A stretch of 64,000 nt of DNA, taken from positions 62,001 to 126,000 of the forward strand of contig CAWESB010000008.1 in NCBI GenBank assembly GCA_963811635.1, written 5' to 3'. The first letter of the stretch is position 1. Each line of letters begins with the position of its first letter. Origin of the DNA: JAIBJN01 sp963811635. Its GTDB lineage: Bacteria > Actinomycetota > Thermoleophilia > Gaiellales > Gaiellaceae. Made by a program: the position numbers and the translations under genes. Positions 42,182 to 51,038 of the stretch are shown piece after piece. The notes beneath the pieces are model-generated. The model saw only the letters and a program-made list of their open reading frames with translations. It did not search any database and was not told where the DNA came from.

Positions 42182-43225
42182 GTGCCGCGACTGCGCAGAG
42201 CGGACTGTTCCGGCCCCGGTTTCGCCAGGCGCCGGCGCGGCCGTGGGTTCGAGTACTTGGGGCCCGAGGGCGAGCGCGCTGACGAGGACACGCTCGAGCG
42301 TATCCGGAGCCTCGTGATCCCGCCGGCGTGGACGGACGTCTGGGTCTGCCCGCACCCCAACGGCCACATCCAGGCCGTGGGCACCGACGGCGCCGGCCGG
42401 CGTCAGTACCTCTATCACCCGGACTGGCGACGTCGGCGCGACCGCGAGAAGTTCGACGAGATGGTGCTGTTCGCGAGGGCCCTGCCCGGGCTCCGGGCCC
42501 GCGCCGCCAGGGATCTGCGCCGGCGGGAGCTGGTGCGCGAGCGTGTGCTCGCGTGCGCGGTCCGGCTCCTCGACCGCGGGTTCTTCCGCATCGGCACCGA
42601 GGGGTACGCGGAGGAGAACAAGACCTACGGCCTCGCTACGATCCAGCGCCGCCACGTCACCCTGCAGCCCGGCGATGCGATCCGCTTCGACTACGCCTCC
42701 AAGGGAGGCAAGCGGCGGGTGCAGTCGGTCGTGGACCGGGACGTCTACCGGGTGGTCGAGGCGCTCATGCGTCGGCGCACGGGCAAGGAGCTGCTCGCCT
42801 GGAAGGACGGTCGCCGCTGGGTCGACGTCACCTCCGACGACGTCAACGCCTACATCAAGGAGGTGACCGAGGAGGGCTTCTCGGCCAAGGACTTCCGCAC
42901 CTGGAACGCCACCGTGCTCGCGGCCGTCGCGCTCGCGGTCTCCGGCGAGGCGCACGGCTCCAAGACGGGCCGCACGCGCGCGATCTCGCGCTCGGTGCAG
43001 GAGGTCGCGCACTACCTCGGCAACACCCCGGCGGTCTGCCGCGCCTCCTACATCGACCCGAGGGTCTTCGACCGCTTCCGCGACGGCCTCACCATCGGCG
43101 GGGCCCTCGACGACATCGGCGAGGTCGCCTACGGGGAGCCCGCGACGCAGGGCGCGATCGAGGAGGCGGTGCTCGACCTGCTCGAACGCGACCTCGACTC
43201 GCCCGCGCTCGAGCGGGTGGCATAG
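42182..43225 (+). CDS. DNA topoisomerase IB (bacterial, poxvirus-like)
   Basis: A 347-residue type IB topoisomerase: N-terminal module GFEYLGPEGERADEDTLERI and LVIPPAWTDVWVCPHPNGHIQ, catalytic core FRIGTEGYAEENKTYGLATI (Arg and Lys), KDFRTWNATVLAAVAL, and the tyrosine in PAVCRASYIDPRVFD that forms the 3'-phosphotyrosyl intermediate. It relaxes supercoils without ATP. Such enzymes are scattered in actinobacteria and proteobacteria. GTG 42182 with AGGAG just upstream is preferred over TTG 42116. Divergent from the RTX protein gene with a 194-nt gap in which no clear element was found. Confidence 0.92.
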   Translation: MPRLRRADCSGPGFARRRRGRGFEYLGPEGERADEDTLERIRSLVIPPAWTDVWVCPHPNGHIQAVGTDGAGRRQYLYHPDWRRRRDREKFDEMVLFARALPGLRARAARDLRRRELVRERVLACAVRLLDRGFFRIGTEGYAEENKTYGLATIQRRHVTLQPGDAIRFDYASKGGKRRVQSVVDRDVYRVVEALMRRRTGKELLAWKDGRRWVDVTSDDVNAYIKEVTEEGFSAKDFRTWNATVLAAVALAVSGEAHGSKTGRTRAISRSVQEVAHYLGNTPAVCRASYIDPRVFDRFRDGLTIGGALDDIGEVAYGEPATQGAIEEAVLDLLERDLDSPALERVA

Positions 43226-43228
43226 GCC

Positions 43229-43759
43229 GTGCGCCGAGACACCCTCGACGCGTGCGCCCTGCGGACCGAGTCGAGGCAGTCGCCCGTCGGCGCGGTCGCC
43301 TCCACGCAACGCCTCCTGGTTGCGCAGCCTGTCGTCGACGTGTCGACAGAGGGTGCGCGGACTCTCGGCGCCGTTTACTGGAAGGAGGTCCAGCGGTTCA
43401 CGCAGGGAGTCGTTCGCTCACGCGTGCACGAGGGCGGCGTTGAGCTCCGGCTGGTCGGCTGCGCGGTCCTCCTTCGCCTCGGGCCGCCCACGATCCGAAG
43501 CGGTGGTGACGTCGTCATCTGCCGATACCGGATCCTGGGCGGGCTGCTCGTGCGCGTTTCGGGCGGGACGATCTCGTTCGCCCAGCTCGGTGGCGACCGT
43601 CCGGAGCTGCGGTCGAGGATCATCGGGTTCTTCCCGCGTCTCGCCGCCGGCCCCCGGCGACCCAACTGGACGGGGACGCTCTACGCCCAGGTGCAGGCGC
43701 GGGTGCATGCCGCAATCGGCCGCCGATACTTCGCCCGTCTCCTGCGGGGCGACTTGTGA
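43229..43759 (+). CDS. Hypothetical protein coupled to an oxidoreductase
   Basis: A 176-residue protein, start GTG 43229 three nt after the topoisomerase stop. The C-terminal 120 residues (GAVYWKEVQRFTQGVVRSRV, CRYRILGGLLVRVSGGTISF) look like a compact beta-rich domain, while the first ~45 residues are less conserved in style, so the true start may lie further in. No motif recognised. Its stop overlaps the next gene by 4 nt (GTGA), so it is probably a functional partner of that NAD(P)-binding protein. Confidence 0.6.
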   Translation: MRRDTLDACALRTESRQSPVGAVASTQRLLVAQPVVDVSTEGARTLGAVYWKEVQRFTQGVVRSRVHEGGVELRLVGCAVLLRLGPPTIRSGGDVVICRYRILGGLLVRVSGGTISFAQLGGDRPELRSRIIGFFPRLAAGPRRPNWTGTLYAQVQARVHAAIGRRYFARLLRGDL

Positions 43760-44622
43760 GGGTCGTCGTCTTCGGCGCGAGCGGGGTGGTCGGGAGCGCG
43801 CTCCTACCGGCGTTGGCCGAGCATGAGGTCGTCGCCGTGTCGCGGCAGGCGCGGGACTCGACGAGCCCGCGGCTTCGCTGGGCGACCGCCGACGTCGCCG
43901 TCACCGCCCAGGTGAGGGAGGTGCTTCAGGGCGCCGACGTCTGCTACTACCTCGTGCACTCGCTCGGGTCACCGGACTTCGCCGAGCGGGATGCCCGCGC
44001 GGCGGACGTCCTCGCTCGCGAAGCCGAGGCTGCCGGCGTTGGCCAGATCGTCTACCTCGGCGGCCTAGGAGACGACGCGTCCCACCTCTCGCCCCATCTC
44101 CGCAGCCGACGCGAGACCGGCGAGCGGCTCTCGCGCGGCGCGGTCCCGGTGACGACCGTGCGCGCGGCAATGGTCCTCGCGCGCGGGAGCGCGGCCTTCG
44201 AGACGATCGTCGCCCTCGTGGACCGTCTACCCGGCATGGTGATGCCGCGCTGGGTCTCGACTCCGACGCAGCCGATCGCGATCGACGACGTCGTTCGCTA
44301 CCTCGCCGGGGTCGCCGGGCTGTCGGAGGCGCACGGCGAGACGTTCGATGCCGGTGGACCGGACGTGATGACCTATCGGCAGATGATCGAGCGGATCGCG
44401 ACGATTCGCGGTCGCCATCCACGGATCGTCGAGGTGCCGGTGCTCTCCCCGCGGCTCTCGTCGCTCTGGCTGCATCTCGTGACCCCCGTGAAGGCGGGAG
44501 TGGCCAGGCCCCTCGTCGAGGGCCTGCGGAACCCTACCGTCGCCAATGACGACAGGATCCGTCGCCTGGTGCCATTCGAGCTGACCTCGTTCGACGACGC
44601 TGCGCGCCGGGCGCTCGGCTAG
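43756..44622 (+). CDS. Atypical SDR (NmrA/NAD(P)H-binding) family protein
   Basis: A 288-residue Rossmann-fold protein with the nucleotide-binding motif VVVFGASGVVGSALLPALA at the N-terminus, ADVCYYLVHSLGSPDF, and the atypical YLGGLGDD segment in place of a YxxxK active site. This is the pattern of atypical short-chain dehydrogenases such as NmrA-like and complex I assembly (NDUFA9-like) proteins. C-terminal part (AGGPDVMTYRQMIERIATI) fits the NDUFA9-like subgroup. GTG start overlapping the previous stop. Its stop overlaps the convergent small membrane gene by 4 nt. Confidence 0.78.
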   Translation: MRVVVFGASGVVGSALLPALAEHEVVAVSRQARDSTSPRLRWATADVAVTAQVREVLQGADVCYYLVHSLGSPDFAERDARAADVLAREAEAAGVGQIVYLGGLGDDASHLSPHLRSRRETGERLSRGAVPVTTVRAAMVLARGSAAFETIVALVDRLPGMVMPRWVSTPTQPIAIDDVVRYLAGVAGLSEAHGETFDAGGPDVMTYRQMIERIATIRGRHPRIVEVPVLSPRLSSLWLHLVTPVKAGVARPLVEGLRNPTVANDDRIRRLVPFELTSFDDAARRALG

Positions 44623-44864
44623 GCGGCGTCGGTCGTCAGCGTCCCGTCGGCCGTGCGCTCGCGCTCGGCCTGGCGGTCGCGGCTGGCGAAGTAGTCGCGC
44701 ACTGCGATCCCCGTGAGGAGGACGAACATCGCCTTCACGTCGTCCGTCCCCTTGGCGACTGGGATGAACAGGACAGCGGCAGTGATCCCGACGAGCATGA
44801 TCGTCAGGACGGCCCTGACGCTGCCGTTGGGGAGTCCGAGCGGGTCTCCGGTCTTCCTTTCCAT
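44619..44864 (-). CDS. Small membrane protein, two helices
   Basis: An 81-residue protein beginning MERKTGDPLGLPNGSVRAVL, with TM1 LTIMLVGITAAVLFIPVA, a short loop and TM2 AMFVLLTGIAVRDYFA, then a charged tail. The GLPxGSVRA-TM signature recurs in small bacterial membrane proteins of unknown function. GGAGGTG lies at correct distance from ATG 44864; ATG 44894 overlaps the upstream dehydrogenase stop and is less likely. It follows the glutamate dehydrogenase gene by 19 nt and is probably in its operon. Confidence 0.7.
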   Translation of the reverse strand: MERKTGDPLGLPNGSVRAVLTIMLVGITAAVLFIPVAKGTDDVKAMFVLLTGIAVRDYFASRDRQAERERTADGTLTTDAA

Positions 44865-44883
44865 CGCTGCACCTCCGACTGGG

Positions 44884-47800
44884 CTAGTGCCCAACGAGAC
44901 GCTCGACGGACTCGGAATCTTCCAGGGTGGTCGTCACGGGCTTGGGCAGCTCGGGCACGAACGCCGGTGCCGGCGTCGGGCGCGCCCCCTGAATCAGGTT
45001 CCGCACCTCGCGGAGAGCGACCGACAGTGTCTCGAGGCTGGAGAGGCCGCCCGTGTGGATGTCGGCGACGACCTGGAGCGCGCGGTCGACCCCGGCCTGC
45101 GAAGCTGCGTGCCACGCGTCGACGCGCGCCTCGGGGGTGAGCTCGCCCGGGCCGGTCTGGAGGGCCTCGCGCGTCAGGGCGCTTTGCACGCTGTAGAGCT
45201 CGTCGCGGAGCGCTGCGCGGGCGAGCGTCTGCCAGCGGTTGTCACGCGGGAGGGCGGTGATCTGGTCGCGGAGCCACTGCAGCTGCAGGCGCGCACCCAG
45301 GGCGTGGTAGACGCCGGCAACCTCCTCGAGCGAGGCACCGGTCGCGTCGGCTGCTTCGACGATGTCGAGTGCCGAGAACATCGTCCCCAGTCCCGCGACC
45401 CGGGCGGCCAGCTCCTCCGGCACGCCGGCGCGGACCGACTTCGCCACGGCTTCCTCGTAGGACGTCCGGTCGGGCCCGACCAGCAGCGCCCGGAGCCCCT
45501 CCGAGAGCAGCGCGGCACCGGAAGCGAAGTACGCGATCTCGGCGGCGATGTCGAGCGGGCGCTGCCGACTCCGCACGAGCCACCTCGTCGCCCGCTCCAC
45601 CAGCTTGCGTCCTTCCAGGAGCAGGTCGAGCTGGACGTCGGCCGCGATCACGGCGTCCAGTTCCTCGATCGCGGTCCAGAGGGCCCGCAGGTCGTAGACC
45701 TCGCGCGCGACCGAGTACGCGCGCGCGATGTCGGCGGCCTCGGCGCCGGTCTCCTCGGCCAGCCGGAAGGCGAAGGTGATCCCGGCCCGGTTGACGAGGC
45801 TGTTGGTCACGTACGTGGCGATCAGCTCTCGGCGGAGGCGGTGTCCGTGCATCCGGTCGCCGTAGCGCTCCGAGAGAACGTGGGGGAAATAGCGGACGAG
45901 CTCGCGGGCCATGTACTCGTCGTCCGGGAGGTCGGAGGCGAGCAGCGCGTCGTAGAGCTCGATCTTCGCGTACGCGAGCAGCACCGCCAGCTCGGGGGAG
46001 GCGAGACCGCCGTCCGAAGACCGGCGCTCCGCCAGGACCTCCTCGGAGGGGAGCGCCTCCAGGTCGCGGGTGAGCCGGCCGGCCTGCTCCAGGTGCTGGA
46101 TCAGCCGCACATGGACGCCGAGCATCGAGGGGGCCTGCTTCCGCGCGAGGCTGAGCGCCTGAGTCTGGCGGTAGTTGTTCCGTAGGACGAGCCGCGAGAC
46201 GTCGTCGGTCATCTCGATGAGCAGCTCGTTTCGCTGCTTCTCGGTCAGGTCCCCGGAGGTGACGACGTCGCCCAGGAGCACCTTGATGTTGACCTCGTGG
46301 TCGGAGCAGTCGACGCCGGCGGAGTTGTCGATCGCGTCGGTGAAGATGCGCCCGCCGGCGAGGGCGTACTCGACCCGGCCGCGCTGGGTGAAGCCGAGGT
46401 TCCCGCCCTCGCCTACCACACGGGCCCGGACGTCGCGCCCGTTGACCCGCAGCCCGTCGTTCGCCTTGTCGCCGACGTCGAGATGCGACTCGGAGGCGGC
46501 CTTCACGAACGTGCCGATGCCGCCGTTCCAGAGCAGGTCGACTTCGGCCGTGAGCACGGCGTGGATCAGCTCGTTCGGCGCCAGCGCCTCCGCCTCGACG
46601 CCGAGCAAGCGGCGCACCTCCGGCGAGAGCTGGATCGCCTTGGCCGAGCGCGGGAAGACACCGCCGCCGGCGGAGATCTTCTCGAGGTCGTAGTCGGACC
46701 AGCTCGAGCGCGGGAGCGCGAAGAGGCGCTCGCGCTCCGCGTAGCTCGCCTCCGGATCCGGGTCCGGGTCGAGGAAGACGTGCTCGTGGTTGAACGCGGC
46801 CACCAGCTTCAGATGGCGGGAGAGGAGCATGCCGTTGCCGAAGACGTCGCCGGCCATGTCGCCGATCCCGACGGCGGTGAAGTCGGTCGTCTGGATGTCG
46901 ACGCCGAGCTCGGCGAAATGACGCTTCACCGACTCCCAGGCACCGCGGGCGGTGATCCCCATCGCCTTGTGGTCGTAGCCGGCCGAGCCGCCCGAGGCGA
47001 AGGCGTCGCCGAGCCAGAAGCCGTACTCGGCCGCGATCCCGTTGGCGACGTCAGAGAACGTGGCCGTGCCCTTGTCCGCCGCGACGACGAGGTACGGGTC
47101 GTCCTCGTCGTAGCGGACGACATCGGGCGGAGGCACGGTCTCGCCGGCCACGATGTTGTCGGTGACGTCGAGCATCCCGCGCACGAGCGTGCGGTAGGAC
47201 TCGAGGACCTCCTCGCGCAGCGCCTCGCGCTCGGCGGGCGGCTGCTTGACGACGAAGCCGCCTTTGGCCCCGACCGGGACGATGACGGCGTTCTTGACCA
47301 TCTGGGCCTTCATCAGGCCGAGGATCTCGGTGCGGAAGTCCTCGCGGCGATCCGACCAGCGGATGCCCCCGCGCGCGACGCGGCCGCCGCGGAGATGGAC
47401 GCCCTCGGTGCGCGGTGAGTAGACCCAGATCTCGTACCGGGGCCGCGGCAGCGGCAGGTCGGGGACGAGCGCCGGGTCGAGCTTGAAGGAGAGGTACGGC
47501 TTCGGCTTCCCGTCGGCGTCGACCTGGAAGTAGTTCGTCCTGAGCGTCGCCTGGACGAGCCGGAGGAAGCTCCGCAGGATGCGGTCCTCGTCCAGGCTCG
47601 GGACGGCGTCGATCTCCGCCTCGATCAGCGCGGCGAGCTCGTCGGCCTCGGTCTCGCGCCCCTCGCCGCGGGCCGGGTCGAAGCGGACTCGGAAGAGTTG
47701 GACGAGCTTGCGGACGATCCCGGAGTGGGCGGTGAGCGTCTGCTCCATGTAGACCTGGCTGAAGGTGCCGCCGGCCTGCCGCAGGTACTTGGCGAGGGCA

Positions 47801-49797
47801 CGCAGGACGGCCACCTCGCGCCAGGTCACCCCGGCACCGAGGACGAGACGGTTGAAGCCGTCGACCTCGATCTCGCCGCGCCAGGCCCGCGCGAATGCAT
47901 CCTTGAATGCCTCGCCGACGGCGTCCAGGTCGATGGGCCCGTCCTCGCTCGTCAGGCCGAAGTCGTAGATCCACGCGTCGACCGGGCCGGCGCGGTCGAT
48001 CTCGTACGGCCGCTCGTCGTAGACCTTGACGCCCAGGTCCTCCAGGAGCGGAAGGACGTCCGATAGCAGGATCGGCTGTCCCGAGCGAAGCAGCTTGAGG
48101 ACGAAGAAGTCGTCCTCGGCCTCGAGCGGGCGGTAGAGCGTGAGCTTGAGGTCGCCCTCGGGGTCGAGCCTCTCCATCCGCTGGACGTCGAGGACGGCCG
48201 CGGGCGGCGTGAAGTCGTCTCGGTAGGCGGCGGGGAAGGCATCGCCGTACGCCGCGAACAACTCGGTGCCCCGCTCCTCGCCCAGCTGGTCGACGAGGGC
48301 GTCCTGGAAGTCGTCCGTCCAGGAGCGCGTGGCTTCGACGAGGCGCTCCTCGATCTCGCGCACGTCGTAGTCCGGCAGCGTCCCGGGTTGGGTGTAGACG
48401 ACGTAGTGGAGGCGCGCCAGCACCGACTCCGACAGGCGGATGTTCCAGTCGACGCTGTCGCCGTGGAAGACCTCGCGGAGAATCTCGCCGATCGCCTCCC
48501 GCACCTGCGTGTTGAAGCGGTCGCGTGGGACGAAGACGAGGCAGGAGAGGAACCGTCCGAACCGATCGCGCCTGACGAAGAGGCGCACCCGCTGCCGCTC
48601 GCCGAGGTTGAGGATCCCTACGGCGATCTCGAAGAGGTCGTCGACGGAGATCTGGAAGAGCTCGTCGCGCGGGTACGTCTCCAGGATCTCGACGAGGGCC
48701 TTGTCGGCGTGGCTCCCGGGCGGGAGCCCCGAGCGCTCGCGCACCTGCCGGACCTTGCGTCGCAAGAGCGGGATCTCGTCCGGGCGCGCGCTGTATGCGG
48801 AGGAGGTGTACAGGCCGAGGAAGCGCCGCTCCCCGATCACCTCGCCCGACTCGTCGAAGCGCTTGATCCCGACGTAGTCGAGGTACGACGGGCGGTGCAC
48901 GGTCGCGCGCGAGTTGGCCTTCGTGAGGACGAGCGGGTCCTGCTCGCGCGCGATCTCGCTGGCCCCCGCCGGGAGCTTGACGCTGCCCGGCTCGAGGCCG
49001 GCGTCCCGCAGGATCCCCAGCCCCGTCCCCGGGACGCGCCGGAGCACGTCGCCGCCGTCCTCCCGCACGAGGTCGTACTCGTGGTAGCCGAGGAAGGTGA
49101 AGTGGTTGTCGAGGATCCACTCGAGCAGCGCGTTCGTCTCGGCGAGATCCTCCTCGTCGAGCGGGGGTGGGCTCCCTTCGAGGTCGGCGACGATCTCGCG
49201 GCCGCGCTCGACCATCGCCGGCCAGTCCTCGACGGCGGAGCGGACATCGCCGAGGACCCGCTCGAGGCCCGCGCGCACGTCCACCAGGTGCGCGGGATCG
49301 GTTTCGCGCACGATCTCGGCGTGGATGAACGACTCGAGCCAACAATCGGGCGCTCGGGCGTCGTGGGGCAGGACCTCGAGCAGCTGCCCGTCGTCGTCGC
49401 GCCGGACGCGGACGACCGGGTGGATGATCAGGTGGACGCCGCTCCCGAGGCGGTTCAGCTCCATGCTCACCGAGTCGACGAGGAACGGCATGTCGTCGTT
49501 GACGATCTCGACGACCGTGTGCGCCGACGACCAGCCGTGCTCCTCGAGCTGCGGCGTGTAGACGCGGACCCTCGCCTCGCCGCGCTCGCGGCGTGCGCCG
49601 AAGTGAAGATGGGCGAGCGCAGCGCCGTAGAGGTCGCTGACGCTGCGCTCCAGCAGGTCCTCGGCCGCTACGGCGCCGTAGTAGATGCGGACGAAGGCTT
49701 CGAGCCGCGCCGCCTGCTCCTCGGGGAGCTTGCTGCGGGCGTGCTCGATGGTCTTCTCGATCAGACCGGCCTTGGCCTCGTCGGGCTTCGAGCTCAT
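44884..49797 (-). CDS. gdh: Large NAD-specific glutamate dehydrogenase (180-kDa class)
   Basis: A 1,637-residue enzyme of the L-GDH class (as in Streptomyces and Pseudomonas), oxidatively deaminating glutamate to 2-oxoglutarate with NAD+. The catalytic domain is in the middle: KNAVIVPVGAKGGFVVKQ (about residues 834-851), followed by DPYLVVAADKGTATFSDVAN and the NAD-fold region GIGDMAGDVFGNGMLLSRH. Long N-terminal regulatory regions (ACT-like, DDMPFLVDSVSMELNRLG) and a C-terminal helical domain complete the typical length, so the gene looks intact. Direction of use is mainly catabolic in known members. Confidence 0.95.
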   Translation of the reverse strand: MSSKPDEAKAGLIEKTIEHARSKLPEEQAARLEAFVRIYYGAVAAEDLLERSVSDLYGAALAHLHFGARRERGEARVRVYTPQLEEHGWSSAHTVVEIVNDDMPFLVDSVSMELNRLGSGVHLIIHPVVRVRRDDDGQLLEVLPHDARAPDCWLESFIHAEIVRETDPAHLVDVRAGLERVLGDVRSAVEDWPAMVERGREIVADLEGSPPPLDEEDLAETNALLEWILDNHFTFLGYHEYDLVREDGGDVLRRVPGTGLGILRDAGLEPGSVKLPAGASEIAREQDPLVLTKANSRATVHRPSYLDYVGIKRFDESGEVIGERRFLGLYTSSAYSARPDEIPLLRRKVRQVRERSGLPPGSHADKALVEILETYPRDELFQISVDDLFEIAVGILNLGERQRVRLFVRRDRFGRFLSCLVFVPRDRFNTQVREAIGEILREVFHGDSVDWNIRLSESVLARLHYVVYTQPGTLPDYDVREIEERLVEATRSWTDDFQDALVDQLGEERGTELFAAYGDAFPAAYRDDFTPPAAVLDVQRMERLDPEGDLKLTLYRPLEAEDDFFVLKLLRSGQPILLSDVLPLLEDLGVKVYDERPYEIDRAGPVDAWIYDFGLTSEDGPIDLDAVGEAFKDAFARAWRGEIEVDGFNRLVLGAGVTWREVAVLRALAKYLRQAGGTFSQVYMEQTLTAHSGIVRKLVQLFRVRFDPARGEGRETEADELAALIEAEIDAVPSLDEDRILRSFLRLVQATLRTNYFQVDADGKPKPYLSFKLDPALVPDLPLPRPRYEIWVYSPRTEGVHLRGGRVARGGIRWSDRREDFRTEILGLMKAQMVKNAVIVPVGAKGGFVVKQPPAEREALREEVLESYRTLVRGMLDVTDNIVAGETVPPPDVVRYDEDDPYLVVAADKGTATFSDVANGIAAEYGFWLGDAFASGGSAGYDHKAMGITARGAWESVKRHFAELGVDIQTTDFTAVGIGDMAGDVFGNGMLLSRHLKLVAAFNHEHVFLDPDPDPEASYAERERLFALPRSSWSDYDLEKISAGGGVFPRSAKAIQLSPEVRRLLGVEAEALAPNELIHAVLTAEVDLLWNGGIGTFVKAASESHLDVGDKANDGLRVNGRDVRARVVGEGGNLGFTQRGRVEYALAGGRIFTDAIDNSAGVDCSDHEVNIKVLLGDVVTSGDLTEKQRNELLIEMTDDVSRLVLRNNYRQTQALSLARKQAPSMLGVHVRLIQHLEQAGRLTRDLEALPSEEVLAERRSSDGGLASPELAVLLAYAKIELYDALLASDLPDDEYMARELVRYFPHVLSERYGDRMHGHRLRRELIATYVTNSLVNRAGITFAFRLAEETGAEAADIARAYSVAREVYDLRALWTAIEELDAVIAADVQLDLLLEGRKLVERATRWLVRSRQRPLDIAAEIAYFASGAALLSEGLRALLVGPDRTSYEEAVAKSVRAGVPEELAARVAGLGTMFSALDIVEAADATGASLEEVAGVYHALGARLQLQWLRDQITALPRDNRWQTLARAALRDELYSVQSALTREALQTGPGELTPEARVDAWHAASQAGVDRALQVVADIHTGGLSSLETLSVALREVRNLIQGARPTPAPAFVPELPKPVTTTLEDSESVERLVGH

Positions 49798-49868
49798 GGT
49801 CTCTCACCCAACAGTCTGTCCGAGCCGCCACCCCCTGTCGAGCGGGCAGCGAATCGGACCGACGATCG

Positions 49869-50039
49869 TCACCGCTCGACCACCGCCGTGCCCTTCATGC
49901 CCGGGTGAACGGGCGTCGAGACAGTGCGGCCGGGGAGGATCGAATCGGCCTCGGGGGAGGAGCCCGGCTCGGACCCGCCGCCGCACGCGGCGAAGACCGA
50001 GCCGAGCGTGAGGAGAGCTGCGAGCGACAAGCGCCTCAA
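49869..50039 (-). CDS. Small predicted lipoprotein (56 residues)
   Basis: TTG start (50039) overlapping the upstream stop (TTGA) encodes MRRLSLAALLTLGSVFAACG, a signal with lipobox FAAC, then a Gly/Ser/Pro tail ending HPGMKGTAVVER. The mature part is only about 37 residues. Codon use and overlap with the acidic secreted protein gene support it. Function unknown; it is the last gene of the run that starts with the response regulator. Confidence 0.6.
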   Translation of the reverse strand: MRRLSLAALLTLGSVFAACGGGSEPGSSPEADSILPGRTVSTPVHPGMKGTAVVER

Positions 50040-50488
50040 TCGTCGTTGCCGCCGCTGTGGCCGCTGCGATCGTCGCCGCCGTGGCCGCCGTTGTCGTCGT
50101 CATCGTCGTCGGCGTTCCCGGGCCCGGAGTTGTCGGCGCGATCCTCGCCGCGGTCGTCGTCCTCGGCGTTGTCGGGGCCCGAGTTGTCGTCACGATCGTC
50201 GGCGCCGACGCCGGTGCAGCGGGGATCGTTCGCGTGCTCGGCCTCGTCGCAGGGGCCGCGGACGTCCTCGCCCGGCTCGCGGGCGTCATCGCCGCGGTCG
50301 TCGTTGCGATCCTCGGTCGTGGTCGTACCGGTGGTCGTGTCGATCGTGGACGTCGTGTCGTCCGTCGACGTCGCCGGGGCGACCTGGGCCGTGGGCTCGC
50401 TCGACCCGCCGCTCGCGGCGAGCGCCACGCCGACGCTGAACGCGATCACCATGGCGGGGATTGTGAGGAGCTTCATCAGGGTGGACAT
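50036..50488 (-). CDS. Secreted acidic Asp/Gly/Asn-rich protein, paralogue A
   Basis: A 150-residue exported protein: signal peptide (MKLLTIPAMVIAFSVGVALAA), Thr-rich segment, a two-Cys motif PCDEAEHANDPRCTG and a C-terminal ~70 residues dominated by Asp, Gly, Asn and Arg. The tail could bind Ca2+ or wall polymers. The same layout and the CDE(A/P)EHxxDPxC motif occur in the next gene (50602-51009), so the two arose by duplication. No family name recognised. GGAGG-type sequence lies just before ATG 50488. Confidence 0.7.
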   Translation of the reverse strand: MSTLMKLLTIPAMVIAFSVGVALAASGGSSEPTAQVAPATSTDDTTSTIDTTTGTTTTEDRNDDRGDDAREPGEDVRGPCDEAEHANDPRCTGVGADDRDDNSGPDNAEDDDRGEDRADNSGPGNADDDDDDNGGHGGDDRSGHSGGNDD

Positions 50489-50601
50489 GGAACCCTCCTA
50501 GTCGGTTGCCAACTGCTCCTTCGAGGCTAGGAGGGGCCGGGAAAAGCCCGCCCCCAAGCAGGGTGAAGACTCTTCCGCGCGAAGGTAAAGAAGCGGTAGG
50601 G

Positions 50602-51009
50602 CTAGTCGTCGTCGCCCGAGCCGTGGCCGCTCGAGTCGCCGCCGCCTCCGCCGGAGCCGCTCGAGCCCGAGCCGCTCGAGCCCGAGCCGGAATTGGATCC
50701 GGAGCCGGGCCCGCTCGAGTCGTCGCTGGCGTTGCGCGGGTCGCACTCGGGGTCGAGCCCGTGCTCGGGCTCGTCGCATTTGCCCGAGACGTCCTCGTCG
50801 TCTCCGGCCGTCGTCTCCGTGGGCGTGGACTCGGTCGAGGTCGTCTCCTGCGTCGCCACGCTCGTGCCCCGCGCGACTTGAGCGGGCGGCTCGATCACCG
50901 TCGGGACCGCCGCGAGCGAGCCCGCCGAGGTGAGATAGATCCCGAGGGCCAGCCCGATCGGGAACAAGAGCCCCGCGAGGGCAAGGAGGAGTGGTCGGGC
51001 TCGGCTCAT
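50602..51009 (-). CDS. Secreted acidic Ser/Gly-rich protein, paralogue B
   Basis: A 135-residue protein with an N-terminal membrane anchor or signal (LLLALAGLLFPIGLALGIYL), a Thr-rich region (TTSTESTPTETTAG), the motif KCDEPEHGLDPECDP shared with paralogue A, and a Ser/Gly-rich tail (SGSGSSGSG repeats) ending in GDDD. It starts 29 nt after the histidine kinase stop on the same strand, so it may be in the two-component operon or its regulon. Function unknown. Confidence 0.7.
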   Translation of the reverse strand: MSRARPLLLALAGLLFPIGLALGIYLTSAGSLAAVPTVIEPPAQVARGTSVATQETTSTESTPTETTAGDDEDVSGKCDEPEHGLDPECDPRNASDDSSGPGSGSNSGSGSSGSGSSGSGGGGGDSSGHGSGDDD

Positions 51010-51038
51010 GGCTGTTTCGACGCTAGCAAGGCGACTCT